From the NCBI RefSeq assembly GCF_963676685.1, contig NC_092352.1, forward strand, positions 21,223,117-21,287,116: 64,000 bases of DNA. The letters run 5' to 3'. Under the pieces are notes generated by a model. That model worked only from the letters and a program-made list of their open reading frames with translations. It had not been told where the DNA came from and did not search any database. A program made the position numbers and the translations under genes. Positions 22,601 through 35,500 of the stretch are shown piece after piece. Each line of letters opens with the position of its first letter. Positions within the stretch are counted from its first letter, which is position 1. This stretch comes from Mytilus edulis. Taxonomy: Eukaryota; Mollusca; Bivalvia; Mytilida; Mytilidae.

Positions 22601-25403
22601 GTACTATGTATACCATGATGTCTGTTTTCAGCATGAGTACTATGTATACCATGATGTCTGTTTTCAGCACGAGTACTATGTATAGGATTAGGTCTGTTTT
22701 TAACATGAGTACATAGGATGATGTCTGTTTTTAGCATGAGTACTATGCATAGGTTGATGTCTTTTTTAAGTATGAGTAGTATGTAAAGGTTGATGTCTGT
22801 TTTCAACATGAGTACTATGCATAGTTTGATGTGTTTTCAGCATGAGTACTATGCATAGATTGATATCTGTTTTAGTATTAGTACTATGTAAAGGTTGAGG
22901 TCTGTTTTCAACATGAGTACTATGTATCGGATGAGGTCTGTTTTCAACATGAGTCCTATGTATAGGATGGTGTCTGTTTTTAGCATGGGTACAATACATA
23001 GGTTGATGTCTGTTTTCAGCATGAGTACTATGTATACCATGATGTATGTTTTCAGCATGAGTACTAGACATAGGTTGATGTCTGTTTTCGATTTCTGTTT
23101 TCAGCATGAGTAGTATACATAGTTTGGTGTATGTTTTCAGCATGAGTACTATGCATAAGATGCTGTCTGTTTTTAGTATGAGTACTATGCATAAGATGAT
23201 GTCTGTTTTCAGCATGAGTACTATGTATAGGATGGTGTCTGTTTTCAGCATGAGTACTATGCATAGTTTGATGTATGTTTTTATCATGAGTACTATGTGT
23301 AGCTATATAGGATGGTGTCTGTTTTCAGCATGAGTACCATGTAACGGATGAGGTCTGTTTTCAGCATGAGTACTATGCATAGGATGGTGTCTGTTTTTAG
23401 CATGATTACTATGCATAGTTTGATGTATGTTTTCAGCATGAGTACTATGCATAGTTTGATGTATGTTTTTATCATGAGTACTATGTATAGGATGAGGTCT
23501 GTTTTCAGCATGAGTACTATGTATAGGATGAGGTCTGTTTTCAGCATTAGTACTATGTATAGGATGAGGTCTTTTTTCAGCATGAGTACTATGTATAGGT
23601 TGGTGTCTGTTTTCAGCATGAGTACTATGTATAGGTTGATGTCTGTTTTCAGCATGAGTACTATCAATAGGATGAGGTCTGTATTTATCATGAGTACTAT
23701 GCATAGGTTGAGGTCTGTTTTCAGCATGAGTACTAGCATAGGTTGATGTCTGTTTTCAGCATGAGTACTATGCATAGTTTGATGTCTTTTTTCAGCATGA
23801 GTACTATAATAGGTTGATGTCTGTTTTCAGCATGAGTACTATGTATAGGATGAGATCTGTTTTCAGCATGAGTACTATGTATAGGATGATGTCTGTTTTA
23901 AGCATGAGTACTATGCATAGGTTGATGTCTGTTTTCAGCATGAGTACTATGTAAAGATGATGTCTGTTTTCAGCATGAGTACTATCAATAGAATGAGGTC
24001 TGTATTTATCATGAGTACTATGCATAGGTTGACGTCTGTTTTCAGCATGAGTACTATGTAAAGGTTGGTGTCTGTTTTCAGCATGAGTACTATGTAAAGG
24101 TTGGTGTCTGTTTTCAGTATGAGTACTATGTATACCATGATGTCTGTTTTCAGCATGAGTACTATGTATACCATGATGTCTGTTTTCAGCACGAGTACTA
24201 TGTATAGGATTGAGTAGTATGTAAAGGTTGATGTCTGTTTTCAACATGAGTACTATGCATAGTTTGATGTGTTTTCAGCATGAGTACTATGCATAGATTG
24301 ATATCTGTTTTAGTATTAGTACTATGTAAAGGTTGAGGTCTGTTTTCAACATGAGTACTATGTATCGGATGAGGTCTGTTTTCAACATGAGTACTATGTA
24401 TAGGATGGTGTCTGTTTTCAGCATGGGTACAATACATAGGTTGATGTCTGTTTTCAGCATGAGTACTATGTATACCATGATGTATGTTTTCAGCATGAGT
24501 ACTAGACATAGGTTGATGTCTGTTTTCGATTTCTGTTTTCAGCATGAGTAGTATACATAGTTTGGTGTATGTTTTCAGCATGAGTACTATGCATAAGATG
24601 CTGTCTGTTTTTAGTATGAGTACTATGCATAAGATGATGTCTGTTTTCAGCATGAGTACTATGTATAGGATGGTGTCTGTTTTCAGCATGAGTACTATGC
24701 ATAGTTTGATGTATGTTTTTATCATGAGTACTATGTGTAGCTATATAGGATGGTGTCTGTTTTCAGCATGAGTACCATGTAACGGATGAGGTCTGTTTTC
24801 AGCATGAGTACTATGCATAGGATGGTGTCTGTTTTTAGCATGATTACTATGCATAGTTTGATGTATGTTTTCAGCATGAGTACTATGCATAGTTTGATGT
24901 ATGTTTTTATCATGAGTACTATGTATAGGATGAGGTCTGTTTTCAGCATGAGTACTATGTATAGGATGAGGTCTGTTTTCAGCATGAGTACTATGTATAG
25001 GATGAGGTCTTTTTTCAGCATGAGTACTATGTATAGGTTGGTGTCTGTTTTCAGCATGAGTACTATGTATAGGTTGATGTCTGTTTTCAGCATGAGTACT
25101 ATGTATAGTTTGATGTATGTTTTCAGCATGAGTACTATGTGTAGCTATATAGGTTGATGTATGTTTTCTGCATGAGTACTATGTAAAGGATGAGGTCTGT
25201 TTCAACATCAGTACTATGTATAGGATGAGGTCTGTTTTCAACATGAGTACTATGTATAGGATAAGGTCTGTTCTAGCATGAATACTAGAAATAGTTTGAT
25301 GTATGTTGTCAGAATGTAGCTAAGTATGGGTTGATGTGTTTTCTGCATGAGTAATATGTATACCATAATGCATGTTTTCAGAATGTGTACTATGTATACT
25401 TCA

Positions 25404-25670
25404 GGCGCCTGTAATCCAGTGGTTGTCGTTTGTTAATGTGTTAAATATTTGTTTTTTGTTCATTTTTTTATATAAATAAGGTCCTTAGTTTTCTCGTTTG
25501 AATTGTTTTACATTGTAATATCGTGCCTTTTATAGCTGACTATGCCGTATGGGCTTTGCTCATTGTTAAAGGCTGCACGGTGACCTATAGTTGTTAATGT
25601 CTGTGTCATTTTGGTCTCTTGTGGACAGATGTCGCATTGGCAATCCTACCACATCTTTTTTTTTATATTT
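25404..25670 (+). repeat. Dispersed repeat inside the minisatellite, copy 1
   Basis: Non-minisatellite sequence beginning GGCGCCTGTAATCCAGTGG and ending TGGCAATCCTACCACATC. A near-identical copy is at 26977-27243 and a diverged copy at 33878-34135. Parts occur inverted at 19380-19612. It is an abundant type of dispersed repeat that has been carried along in the higher-order repeat. Confidence 0.7.
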
Positions 25671-26976
25671 GTTGTCTGTTTTCAGTCCCTTTTCAGCATG
25701 AGTACTATGCATAGTTTGATGTATGTTGTCAGTATGAGTACAAGGCATAGTTTGATGTATGTTTTTAACATGAGTACTATGTATAGGATGAGGTCTGTTT
25801 TCAGCATGAGTACTATGTTTAGGATGAGGTCTGTTTTCAGCATGAGTTCTATGTATACCATGATGTCTGTTTTCAGCACGAGTACTATGTATAGGATGAG
25901 GTCTGTTTTTAACATGAGTACATTGGATGAGGTCTGTTTTTAGCATGAGTACTATGTATAGTTTGATGTATGTTTTCAGCATGAGTACTAAGCATAGTTT
26001 GATGTATATTTTCAGCATTAGTACTATGTATACCATTATGTCTATTTCAGAATGAGTACTATGCATAGGTTGATGTTTGCTTTCAGCATGAGTACTATGC
26101 ATAGTTTGATGTGTTTTAAGCATGAGTACTATGCATAGGTTAAGGTATGTTTTCAGCATGAGTTCTTTGCATAGTTTGATGTGTTTTCAGCATGAGAACT
26201 ATGCATAGATTGATGTCTGTTTTAGTATTAGTACTATGTAAAGGTTGAGGTCTGTTTTCAACATGAGTACTATGTATAGGATGGTGTCTGTTTTCAGCAT
26301 GAGTACAATACATAGGTTGATGTCTGTTTTCAGCATGACTACTATGTATACCATGATGTATGTTTTCAGCATGAGTACAAGACATAGGTTGATGTTTGTT
26401 TTCGATGTCTGTTTTCAGCATGAGTACTATGCATAGTTTGATGTATGTTTTTATCATGAGTACTATGTATAGGATGGTGTCTGTTTTCAGCATGAGTACC
26501 ATGTATAGGATGAGGTCTGTTTTCAGCATGAATACTATGTATAGGATGAGGTCTGTTTTCAGCATGAGTACTATGTATAGTTTGAGGTCTGTTTTCAGCA
26601 TGAGTACTATGCAAAGGATGAGATCTTTTTTCAGCATGAGTACTATGTATAGGTTGATGTATGTTTTCTGCATGAGTACTATGTAAAGGATGAAGTCTGT
26701 TTCAACATGAGTACTATGTATAGGATGAGGTCTGTTTTCAACATGTGTACTATGTATAGGATGAGGTCTGTTTTCAGCATGAGTACTATGTATAGGTTGA
26801 GGTCTGTTTTCAACATGAGTACTATGTATAGGATGGTGTCTGTTTTCAGCATGAGTACTAGAAATAGGTTGATGTATGTTGTCAGAATGTAACTATGTAT
26901 GGGTTGATGTGTTTTCTGCATGAGTAATATGTATACCATAATGCATGTTTTCCGCATGTGTACTATGTATACTTCG

Positions 26977-27243
26977 GGCGCCTGTAATCCAGTGGTTGTC
27001 GTTTGTTAATGTGTTAAATATTTGTTTTTTGTTCATTTTTTTATATAAATAAGGTCCTTAGTTTTCTCGTTTGAATTGTTTTACATTGTAATATCAGGCT
27101 TTTTATAGCTGACTATGCCGTATGGGCTTTGCTCATTGTTAAAGGCTGCACGGTGACCTATAGTTGTTAATGTCTGTGTCATTTTGGTCTCTTGTGGACA
27201 GTTGTCTCATTGGCAATCCTACCACATCTTTTTTTTTATATTT
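26977..27243 (+). repeat. Dispersed repeat inside the minisatellite, copy 2
   Basis: Differs from the copy at 25404 by only a few bases (for example CTTCGGGCGCC against CTTCAGGCGCC and AGTTGTCTCATTGG against AGATGTCGCATTGG). The offset of 1573 bp equals that of the flanking minisatellite blocks, so both were duplicated as one piece. Confidence 0.7.
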
Positions 27244-28560
27244 GTTGTCTGTTTTCAGTCCCTATTCAGCATGAGTACTATGCATAGTTTGATGTATGTT
27301 GTCAGTATGAGTACAAGGCATAGCTTGATGTATGTTTTTAACATGAGTACTATGTATAGGATGAGGTCTGTTTTCAGCATGAGTACTATGTTTAGGATGA
27401 GGTCTGTTTTCAGCATGAGGTCTGTTTTCAGCATGAGTACTATGTATACCATGATGTCTGTTTTCAGCACGAGTACTATGTATAGGATGAGGTCTGTTTT
27501 TAACATGAGTACATAGGATGAGATCTGTTTTTAGCATGAGTACTATGTATAGGATGAGGTCTGTTTTTAGCATGAGTATTATGTATAGGATGAGGTCTGT
27601 TTTTATCATGAGTACTATGTATGCGATAGTGTCTGTTTTCAGCATGAGTACTATGCATAGTTTGATGTTTGTTTTTAACATGAGTACTATGTATACCATG
27701 ATGTCTGTTTTCAGCATGAGTACTATGTATACCATGATGTCTGTTTTCAACATGAGTACTATGTATAGGATGAGGTCTGTTTTCAGCATGAGTACTATGT
27801 ATAGAATGAGGTCTGTTTTTAGCATGAGTATTATGTATAGGATGAGGTCTGTTTTTATCATGAGTACTATGTATGCGATAGTGTCTGTTTTCAGCATGAG
27901 TACTATGCATAGTTTGATGTCTGTTTTTAACATGAGTACTATGTATACCATGATGTCTGTTTTCAGCATGAGTACTATGCATAGTTTGATGCATGTTTTC
28001 AACATGAGTACTATGCATAGTTTGGTGTCTGTTTTCAGCATGAGTACTATGCATAGTTTGATGCATGTTTTCAACATGAGTACTATGTATAGGATGGTGT
28101 CTGTTTTCAGCATGAGTACTATGTATATTTTGATGTCTGTTTTCAGCATGAGTACTATGCATAGTTTGATGCATGTTTTCAGTATGAGTACTATGTATAG
28201 TTTGATGCATGTTTTCAGTATGAGTACTATGCATAGTTTGATGCATGTTTTCAGCATGAGTACTATGCATAGTTTGATGCATGTTTTCAGCATGAGTACT
28301 ATGTATAGTTTGATGCATGTTTTTAGCATGAGTACTATGCATAGTTTGATGCATGTTTTTAGTATGAGTACTATGTATAGTTTGATGCATGTTTTAGCAT
28401 GAGTACTATGCATAGTTTGATGCATGTTTTTAGCATGAGTACTATGTATACCATGATGTCTGTTTTCAACATGAGTACTAGACATAGGTTGATGTCAGTT
28501 TTTAGCATTAGTACTAGGCATAGGTTGATTTCTGTTTTTAGTATGAGTACATAATGTACT

Positions 28561-31500
28561 ATGTTAATGTTTTCAGCAAGATTCATTTCTGTACAGTGTG
28601 TAGGGAATAACAACTGCACTAATTATTCAAGTATATTATAAAAGTCATCATCTAAAAATAATGGATATAGAAAAACATCTCCAAACAATTATCTTTCAAA
28701 TGATCTGTGATTGTCAGGATCTTGGCAAGTCTTTCATGCTATGAAGAGCTCTTTTATACATGATGATTGCTTGAAACTTTTGTTGTATTTTTCTCAGTTA
28801 TTACAAACCAGACCTTCTTGATTTTGCATACCATATATGCTTTAAAGCTATACTGTGTAAAACTTATTCATTTCTGTTTGCTGCATACATTTACATGTGA
28901 CGTCACTGTACCCAAATTACATGGATTACCCAATTTGCAAAAAAAAGGTTGAAAAATTGTTATTGGTTTTCTTAAAAGAGTCTAAACCACTAGTATTTTA
29001 ATAATTTTGCCATTATGCACACATTCAGCATAGCTATTGAGGAACCAAATGAAAATTTTCCACAGAATCACTTTCCCTTGGTCAAGTTCACAGTTACCAT
29101 TGTATGAACACAATAGCTATTGTTCTCTCTGGAGTTTATTCAATTGGAAATGTAAATTTCTTCTTGATAAATAGACTTAAGCAGAACAAAAACTTAACTG
29201 TTGAAGAGGGTATGTTGGATAGGGACAAAAAAATGGCATTTCAACAGGCCACTGACAGTACTCTCAATAGTTGTTGCAAGGGTTGTTAAACTGTAGATAG
29301 CCTGACTCACTGACTTATCAAAGTATCAGATTTAGCACTCTTTACATTTTTATTGAAGTCAACTGGATGCTTATGAAAAGACTATGAACACCAATCAAGA
29401 CTTTTTGCTACTAAATCAAAAAGCCATGTATTTTTTCAGACACTGTGGTCAGTATAGCCTCATTTTACTATTTGTATGCCCTGCCACTTCTAATTGACCC
29501 ATTTTTACAGAATTACAACAGTTTGAATATGTTGAACGCAGGAAAGTTGAGAATTTCAAATATCCTAGAGCGGGTGATTATATAAAAACTGCGAAATATA
29601 ATTTTATATTAAACTGGGACAAATAAACAATTGTCGACCACTAGTTGTTTTGAATTAGGTTTCTTTTGTCTTTGGTTGCTATGTTATTGACATTTAACCC
29701 ACATCTTTTTTCAATAAAGTGAATATTTGTCTACCTATTTTGACTTCAAGAAAAGAAAACAATTCAGAACTAGATGTTGTATGATATTCAGCAACAAACA
29801 ACAACCACTGAATTATAGACTCCTGACTTTAGACAGGCACATATGGAATGTGGCAGGGTTAAACAAGATATATGAATAAGCTATAAACACTACTTACAAC
29901 AAAATAAACATGAATTAATGTATCCTATGCAGGAGAATAACAACTAAGTGTGTGACAATAATGATTTATTTTCGACATTGAATTACATTTTCTAATTATT
30001 GATATAAAGACTACTTTGGCAGTGCTCAACACATTAAAATGAAGATCTAAAGCTTCTTAAACTGTCAAAAAATTTTGTATACACATAAATTATCAAGAAC
30101 TATTGAAATATATTTATCATAACAAGAAAACAAAAAAATATACATAAAACATCTGAATATGAAAAATGTAGAAGCAAAACAAGCAATAATTATAAGATAT
30201 AAAATCAGTATATTTTATAAAACAACAGAAACTGGTTAACGGTCAATAAAAAATAATTTTGAAAAACAAATAAACAAAAAAGGCAATATATTTAATATTT
30301 AAACAAACTTGAGCTTCATCAAGGCTACATTACCAATATTTGGTACATGTATTGAAACAATTGAATCACTTAATTGTGTTCTCTTTAATGTAAAGCTCTT
30401 TCCTGCATATGCAGCTATGTTTGCTGAAATTTGTGAATAAAAATCTTTCTTGTTAACGACCATTAAAAATATATAAATACTAAATATTTAACAAAGCAAC
30501 ATACTCAAAAAAGGAAAAACAAAGAAAATGTCTGCATTTATTTCCTTCAGTTCTGTAAAAAACGACAATAAAGATTATTTGTATGAACATATATGTTGCA
30601 TGGCAATCATGGTAAAACCATGAAAGATCAGTCATAAGAAAAGTTTTTTACCAATTATGCCATAAACATGATCCTAATTCTGATATATAAAAAAAAAACA
30701 CTTATAAAAGGCCCTTCATAAAGATCAATGCTAATTTTAACAAGAATGAAACTAATATAAATTTTGACAAGTTAATGCTCTACGTATTGCAAAATTCCAT
30801 TTAACATAACATTTATTTACTTATTAAAAATGTTCATTAGGCAAATAACAAAATGAAAAATAATTCAATTGCAATAAATATCATTAGTGAGGCATGTCAC
30901 TTTTTTATATTTTACATGGAATTCATAAATATGAATTTTCATATAACCATGATTCAATGAATTTACACTCTCGATGATAACTGATTTAAAAATAATCTTT
31001 TACTTTAGGTTTAATTGACTTTATCATTACCTAGGTAACCTAACTATTATAACCATAAAACAAAAATACCAAACTAATTTTAATGTCAATTCATTATTAC
31101 ATAATTTATAGGACTCACAGTAATTTCATTGTATGCTCACAATATAAATAATGTAACACAACTGGCTAAATATTCATTGTTCCAGATATTAAAACCAATA
31201 ACAATATATTACTGTACTGATGCAAAGTTAACCCATTACCCATAATTCATTGCATTTCCTACAGCAAATTATGATATTTGTGATAATTTCAGACTGGGCA
31301 ACTGCTTACTCATTTCACCAAAGTGCAGTAGTAATGCTTCAGTCATTCTTCTTACATAAACATCTTGACAAGGATTTTCTATAAATCATGTCTTAAAATT
31401 ACATCAAATAACAAAGACTTATAATGACAACAATTGTCTCAATATTCTTTAACAATATGCATGTTTTAATGTGATTAAAAGCAATGCAGCTAATGCTACT

Positions 31501-31926
31501 TTCGTAAAACTTTACTGGGAAAATGGAGTAAACAAAATTGTGCTTGAAATATCCAATCCAGTATTTTCATTGGATGAATTCTGAGTTAGACAATCATATT
31601 CTAAATCTTTATGACTGCAATGTCTGATTCTAGGTTCTATATTTAAAAGCAACACAGATACATGCAGACTAGTAAATGTACTCACAAAAATAATGTTTTA
31701 TATATATATATATAAACAAGTCTAAATTGAAAACTACATATATATATATATATATATCTCATTAACAAAACATAAAGCTTATTTTAGTGAATAAACATAA
31801 CAATGCTGACCACAATGCTGACCACAATGCTTTGACATGATTATTTAAGTCACCTCACATACATGAAAACTTCAGGATTTACCATAAGCAGCAAAACTAT
31901 ACAAATGGAATTTAGAATTAAATTAT
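28561..31926. other. Intergenic, LRMDA to HP1BP3-like, without recognisable genes
   Basis: AT-rich sequence. Two TA microsatellites (about 31700-31714 and 31736-31757) and a short duplication of CAATGCTGACCA (31801-31830) are the only structures I see. Short open frames near 28767 and 29104 have no recognisable motif. Confidence 0.6.
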
Positions 31927-32077
31927 AAGAAATGACTGTAAAAAAATTTCTGTCTATTCGGAATAACATAAAAAATGTGGTGCACACTGTTAAATAACCC
32001 GCTACACGCGTTATTCGGTGTGCACCATATTTTTCATGTTATTGCTTCATAGACAGAAAAAATATTAGTCATTCCTT
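31927..32077. repeat. Imperfect inverted repeat, about 60-bp arms (foldback/MITE-like)
   Basis: The left arm (31927-31987) contains AATTTCTGTCTATTCGGAAT and GTGGTGCACAC. The right arm (32018-32077) is its diverged reverse complement (GTGTGCACCATA, ATAGACAGAAAAA). The loop contains ATAACCCGCTACACGCGTTAT, itself partly self-complementary. It lies about 500 bp beyond the HP1BP3-like stop codon and could be in its 3' UTR. Confidence 0.65.
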
Positions 32078-32567
32078 AAATAAAACAATTTTGGTTTAAA
32101 ATCAAATTCATGATTTTTTTTAGAAACAGTATAGAAACATGTGTTTCATATTCAACACTGCTAGAAGTTACATATTATCTGCAAACTAATGACCCATGCC
32201 ATAATATATTCTTTTCATTTATTATAAAAACCTTAAAATATTGTATTCAAAATTGAAAATTTTACTAATAACGTCTGATTTTAGGACAATTTCTTAAGCA
32301 TTATTCAGCAGAAGAATATCCAGCAAATCACTACATAATACGACAAATAAACAATAGCTGATATCCAATTATATCAACACAAATGTTTGGGTTTGACCCT
32401 GGTTTTACTGTGATGATCCAATGCAATGAACAACTTCCAACTTATATGCCTCGAGTCAGCTGACCATTTATAGAAGTCATGTGATGTCTCTCACTCCTGC
32501 ACAGCAAGCAACTGACTACCATACAAATAATGATGCTGCCTTTGTATAAATGTACAGAAACAGGTTT

Positions 32568-35500
32568 TCAGGCCTGTCTTCCTGCATATCGTCCTGACTT
32601 TGTTTTACGAACCACATAATTCTCTCCTGAGACTCCTTCATCTCCAATCCATTCTTCAGTTAGATCTTCTACCCCTGCTAGTGTTCTAGGGGGAGGAATA
32701 AATGGTTTTGCAAGCTGGAATGTACCACTCATTCCAATTCCTGTTATTTGCCTGAAATAATTGAAAATAAACAATAATGAATGGACTGATCTTCAAAGCA
32801 TACATAACTTGTAATTAAAAGTAACAAAATTCAGTAAGCTGATTCCTTCATCTTTTTTTTTTCCCCTCTTGCCCATGGTACCCGATGTTGTCAATCTTTT
32901 TTTTTCTCTATTTACCATGATGATGTCCATTTAATTTTTCTTTTGCCCATTGTTTTGTCCATCTTACTTTTCTTTTGACCATGGCATTGTCCATCTTTTT
33001 TTTTCTTTTGACCGTAGGGATGTCCATCTTTCTTTTTCTAATCGTTTTAGTATGCCCCCTGTTATCCTTTTATCCTTTTTAATTTCACATTTTTTTATTT
33101 CTATTTCAGTAACAAAAGTCATTTATAAACAAGAAAACGTACCTTATTACACCATTTTTCAATGCCCTTTCCATGGCAGTTTTAAACTTATGTGGTCGAG
33201 ATTCGATATTAAAATCAGGATGATAGTCCATGATGTACTGTTTGATTCTAATAACTGTGGACTGTTTAGGTTCATGACTGGCTACAATGGCCTGACAAAT
33301 CATGTCATCTATGGTTTTACCTTAAAATAGCAAAAAAATATTTAAATGTTTTGAAGAATGTTACAGAAGCACTTTTATCATAGCCTAACATAATTCATCA
33401 TGATGAATTTTTCATGATGAATTTTTAATGACAAACTTTTCAGGTAATATGAAAAAAAATAATATTCTAATACTAAAAAAAAAATTGCCTTAAATCCAAT
33501 AGCACCTATAAAAATTGTATTACCTTACTGATGAAAGAGTATGGAGAAGAGACTATAGCAATAATCTAAGTATGATAGCTGTATGCCAAACAGTCACTGA
33601 GTATTGATGTGATTCAGAAGGACAATGTGAAAGACCATTACCTTATCCAATAGCATGAAGCACAGGGGAAAATACATGGAATAACTTTTTTACAAATTTT
33701 AAACTACTGCTATATTATATTAAACATACTTGATTCTGGATCGAAATCATCCAACAGTAGACGATAAGATCCCTGACCAACACTGTTTCCTGAGGACTGT
33801 TCCCATATTCCTTTTTCTATTCCTTTCTCAATAGCTGGTTTCAGCCTGTAACAAAAACACAATAAAGGCAAGTTGACTACAGTGGTTGACTTTGGTTAAT
33901 GTCTTTCATATTTTTTTTTGTACATTGTTATGTTATAACTTTGGCCTAAGTGTTCTCAATTAAATTGTTCCATACTTTTCATATCTGGGCCTTTTAAATT
34001 CAACTATATGGTGCAGGTTTTTCTCACTGTTGAAGACCATAATTATGGTTGCCTTGAATTGCTAACATTCACTTCAGTTTAACTTTGGTGGATAGTAGTC
34101 TCATTGGCAATCATACCACATCTTTTTTTATACTAAATCATAAATAAGCATATCTATTTTTGTTAAATCCTTTTGTCAATTTTTTATTGTATTTTACAGG
34201 TCTTTTGTTGGTTGTTAGTGTTGTTATTTTTTTTCTTTCATATCTTTAGCATATACCAAGCATCTCCATTTATTCCCATGTAATATGAAAAAAAGCTGTC
34301 ATATTTGTATTTTCCTTAAAAAGTACATTACCTGGTTTCAGCATTCACACTAGGATAATTTTCAACCAGATATTTCTTAATTTTCCCAAATGAGGCCTCT
34401 TTGGGTTCACTACAGTAAGTAAAGGCTAAAGGAAATGTATCATCTATCTTCTCAGGGTTACTGTGTGGATCAGTTTTCTCCCATTTTGCTACAAGATAAA
34501 TAGTTTTTAATCTCTGCTGCTTATTGATACAACTACAATGCACACCATCAGAATATAAAAAAGTATATATACATTATCTTGTCTCACAAATTGTCATATT
34601 AAAACGAAATTTTCAATGTGATTTGATGTAAAAAGAAAGTTTTACAAAATTTGCTCATATGAATTCATCACCAGTGTTTTGAGTTTAGTCTTGAAAAATT
34701 ACCTGACAAAGACGATGTATGCATGACTATAGTGCCGTTACATTGGATTAAGTTATCAACAGTGAAGTTGAAGTACAATTTAAAATTGTTGTGTATAAAA
34801 GACACATTTGATTCCCAGTCAAATAGATTTAAGTATTGGTTAATTTCAAACTATCGACAACCAGGAAATGGGTGCACTGTGGATGTAAAAATTGCTTTCT
34901 TGCTACTACTCATTCCATTTGGTAGAAGCAAAAAAAAACTTTATGATTGAGATTTCACCTTTAACAATGAGTGTTGTAAAATTATCGACAAACAGTAAAA
35001 ATTGCCTACTCGCTACAACTCAACATTATTAAGTTGTTGACCAAATATTAAATCATTCTACTTCATAAAGGCACAGAAAACTTTGAAAAAAGTTTCCTAC
35101 CAAAGGTCAAAAGGATAACTTGACCTACATTCACCTTTGGTTACACAGGTAAATGAAAACCCTGTAACACATCCACTAAAAATTTTCTTGAAGAAATTTG
35201 TCGATCAGAGAAATTTGAGCATCCAAAAAAGTCTGCTTACAACAGTGTATATAAAAATATCATTGACTTGTGTTTTGCCTTATTTCAAAAAGGTTTTAGC
35301 AGAGTTAAGCCAATATGCACAATATGGTTAGAAACAGAACTTGAATGATATTTCCATAATAAATCTTAAAAGAGCAAATCACATCATAGAACACAATACA
35401 GTTTGACTAACCCCAACAAGTGAAACTGCGAGCTACTGCTCACTGCTGATACCCCCGCCGCAATTGGATAATATTAATAGTGTAAAAAAATGCAAGTGTT

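Larger units (their letters stand above)
19613..28560. repeat. About 9-kb minisatellite array, 36-bp unit, with higher-order repeats
   Basis: The basic unit is about 36 bp: TCTGTTTTCAGCATGAGTAC followed by TATGTATAGGATGAGG, with variants ATGCATAGTTTGATG and ATGTATACCATGATG. Since 36 is a multiple of three and the unit rarely makes stops, long frames appear on both strands (repeating LKTDLILYIVLM, ENRHHPIHSTHA or MRSVFSMSTMYR). These are overlapping, low-information and start anywhere, so they are not called as genes. Larger blocks are duplicated: about 20761-22281, 22282-23803 and 23804-25130 (offsets 1521 and about 1438 bp), then a second type with a 1573-bp offset (about 25130-26690 against 26690-28260). 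A 252-bp (7-unit) duplication is at about 27560-28060. Confidence 0.95.

Noticed and set aside
19613-28560. CRISPR-like appearance (regular repeats with variable parts)
   Set aside because: Repeat and 'spacer' are both variants of one 36-bp motif, there are no cas genes, and the host is an animal.
19593-28619. Many long open frames on both strands with 12-residue repeats
   Set aside because: They follow from a 36-bp tandem unit without stops, overlap each other in several frames, and begin at arbitrary ATGs.
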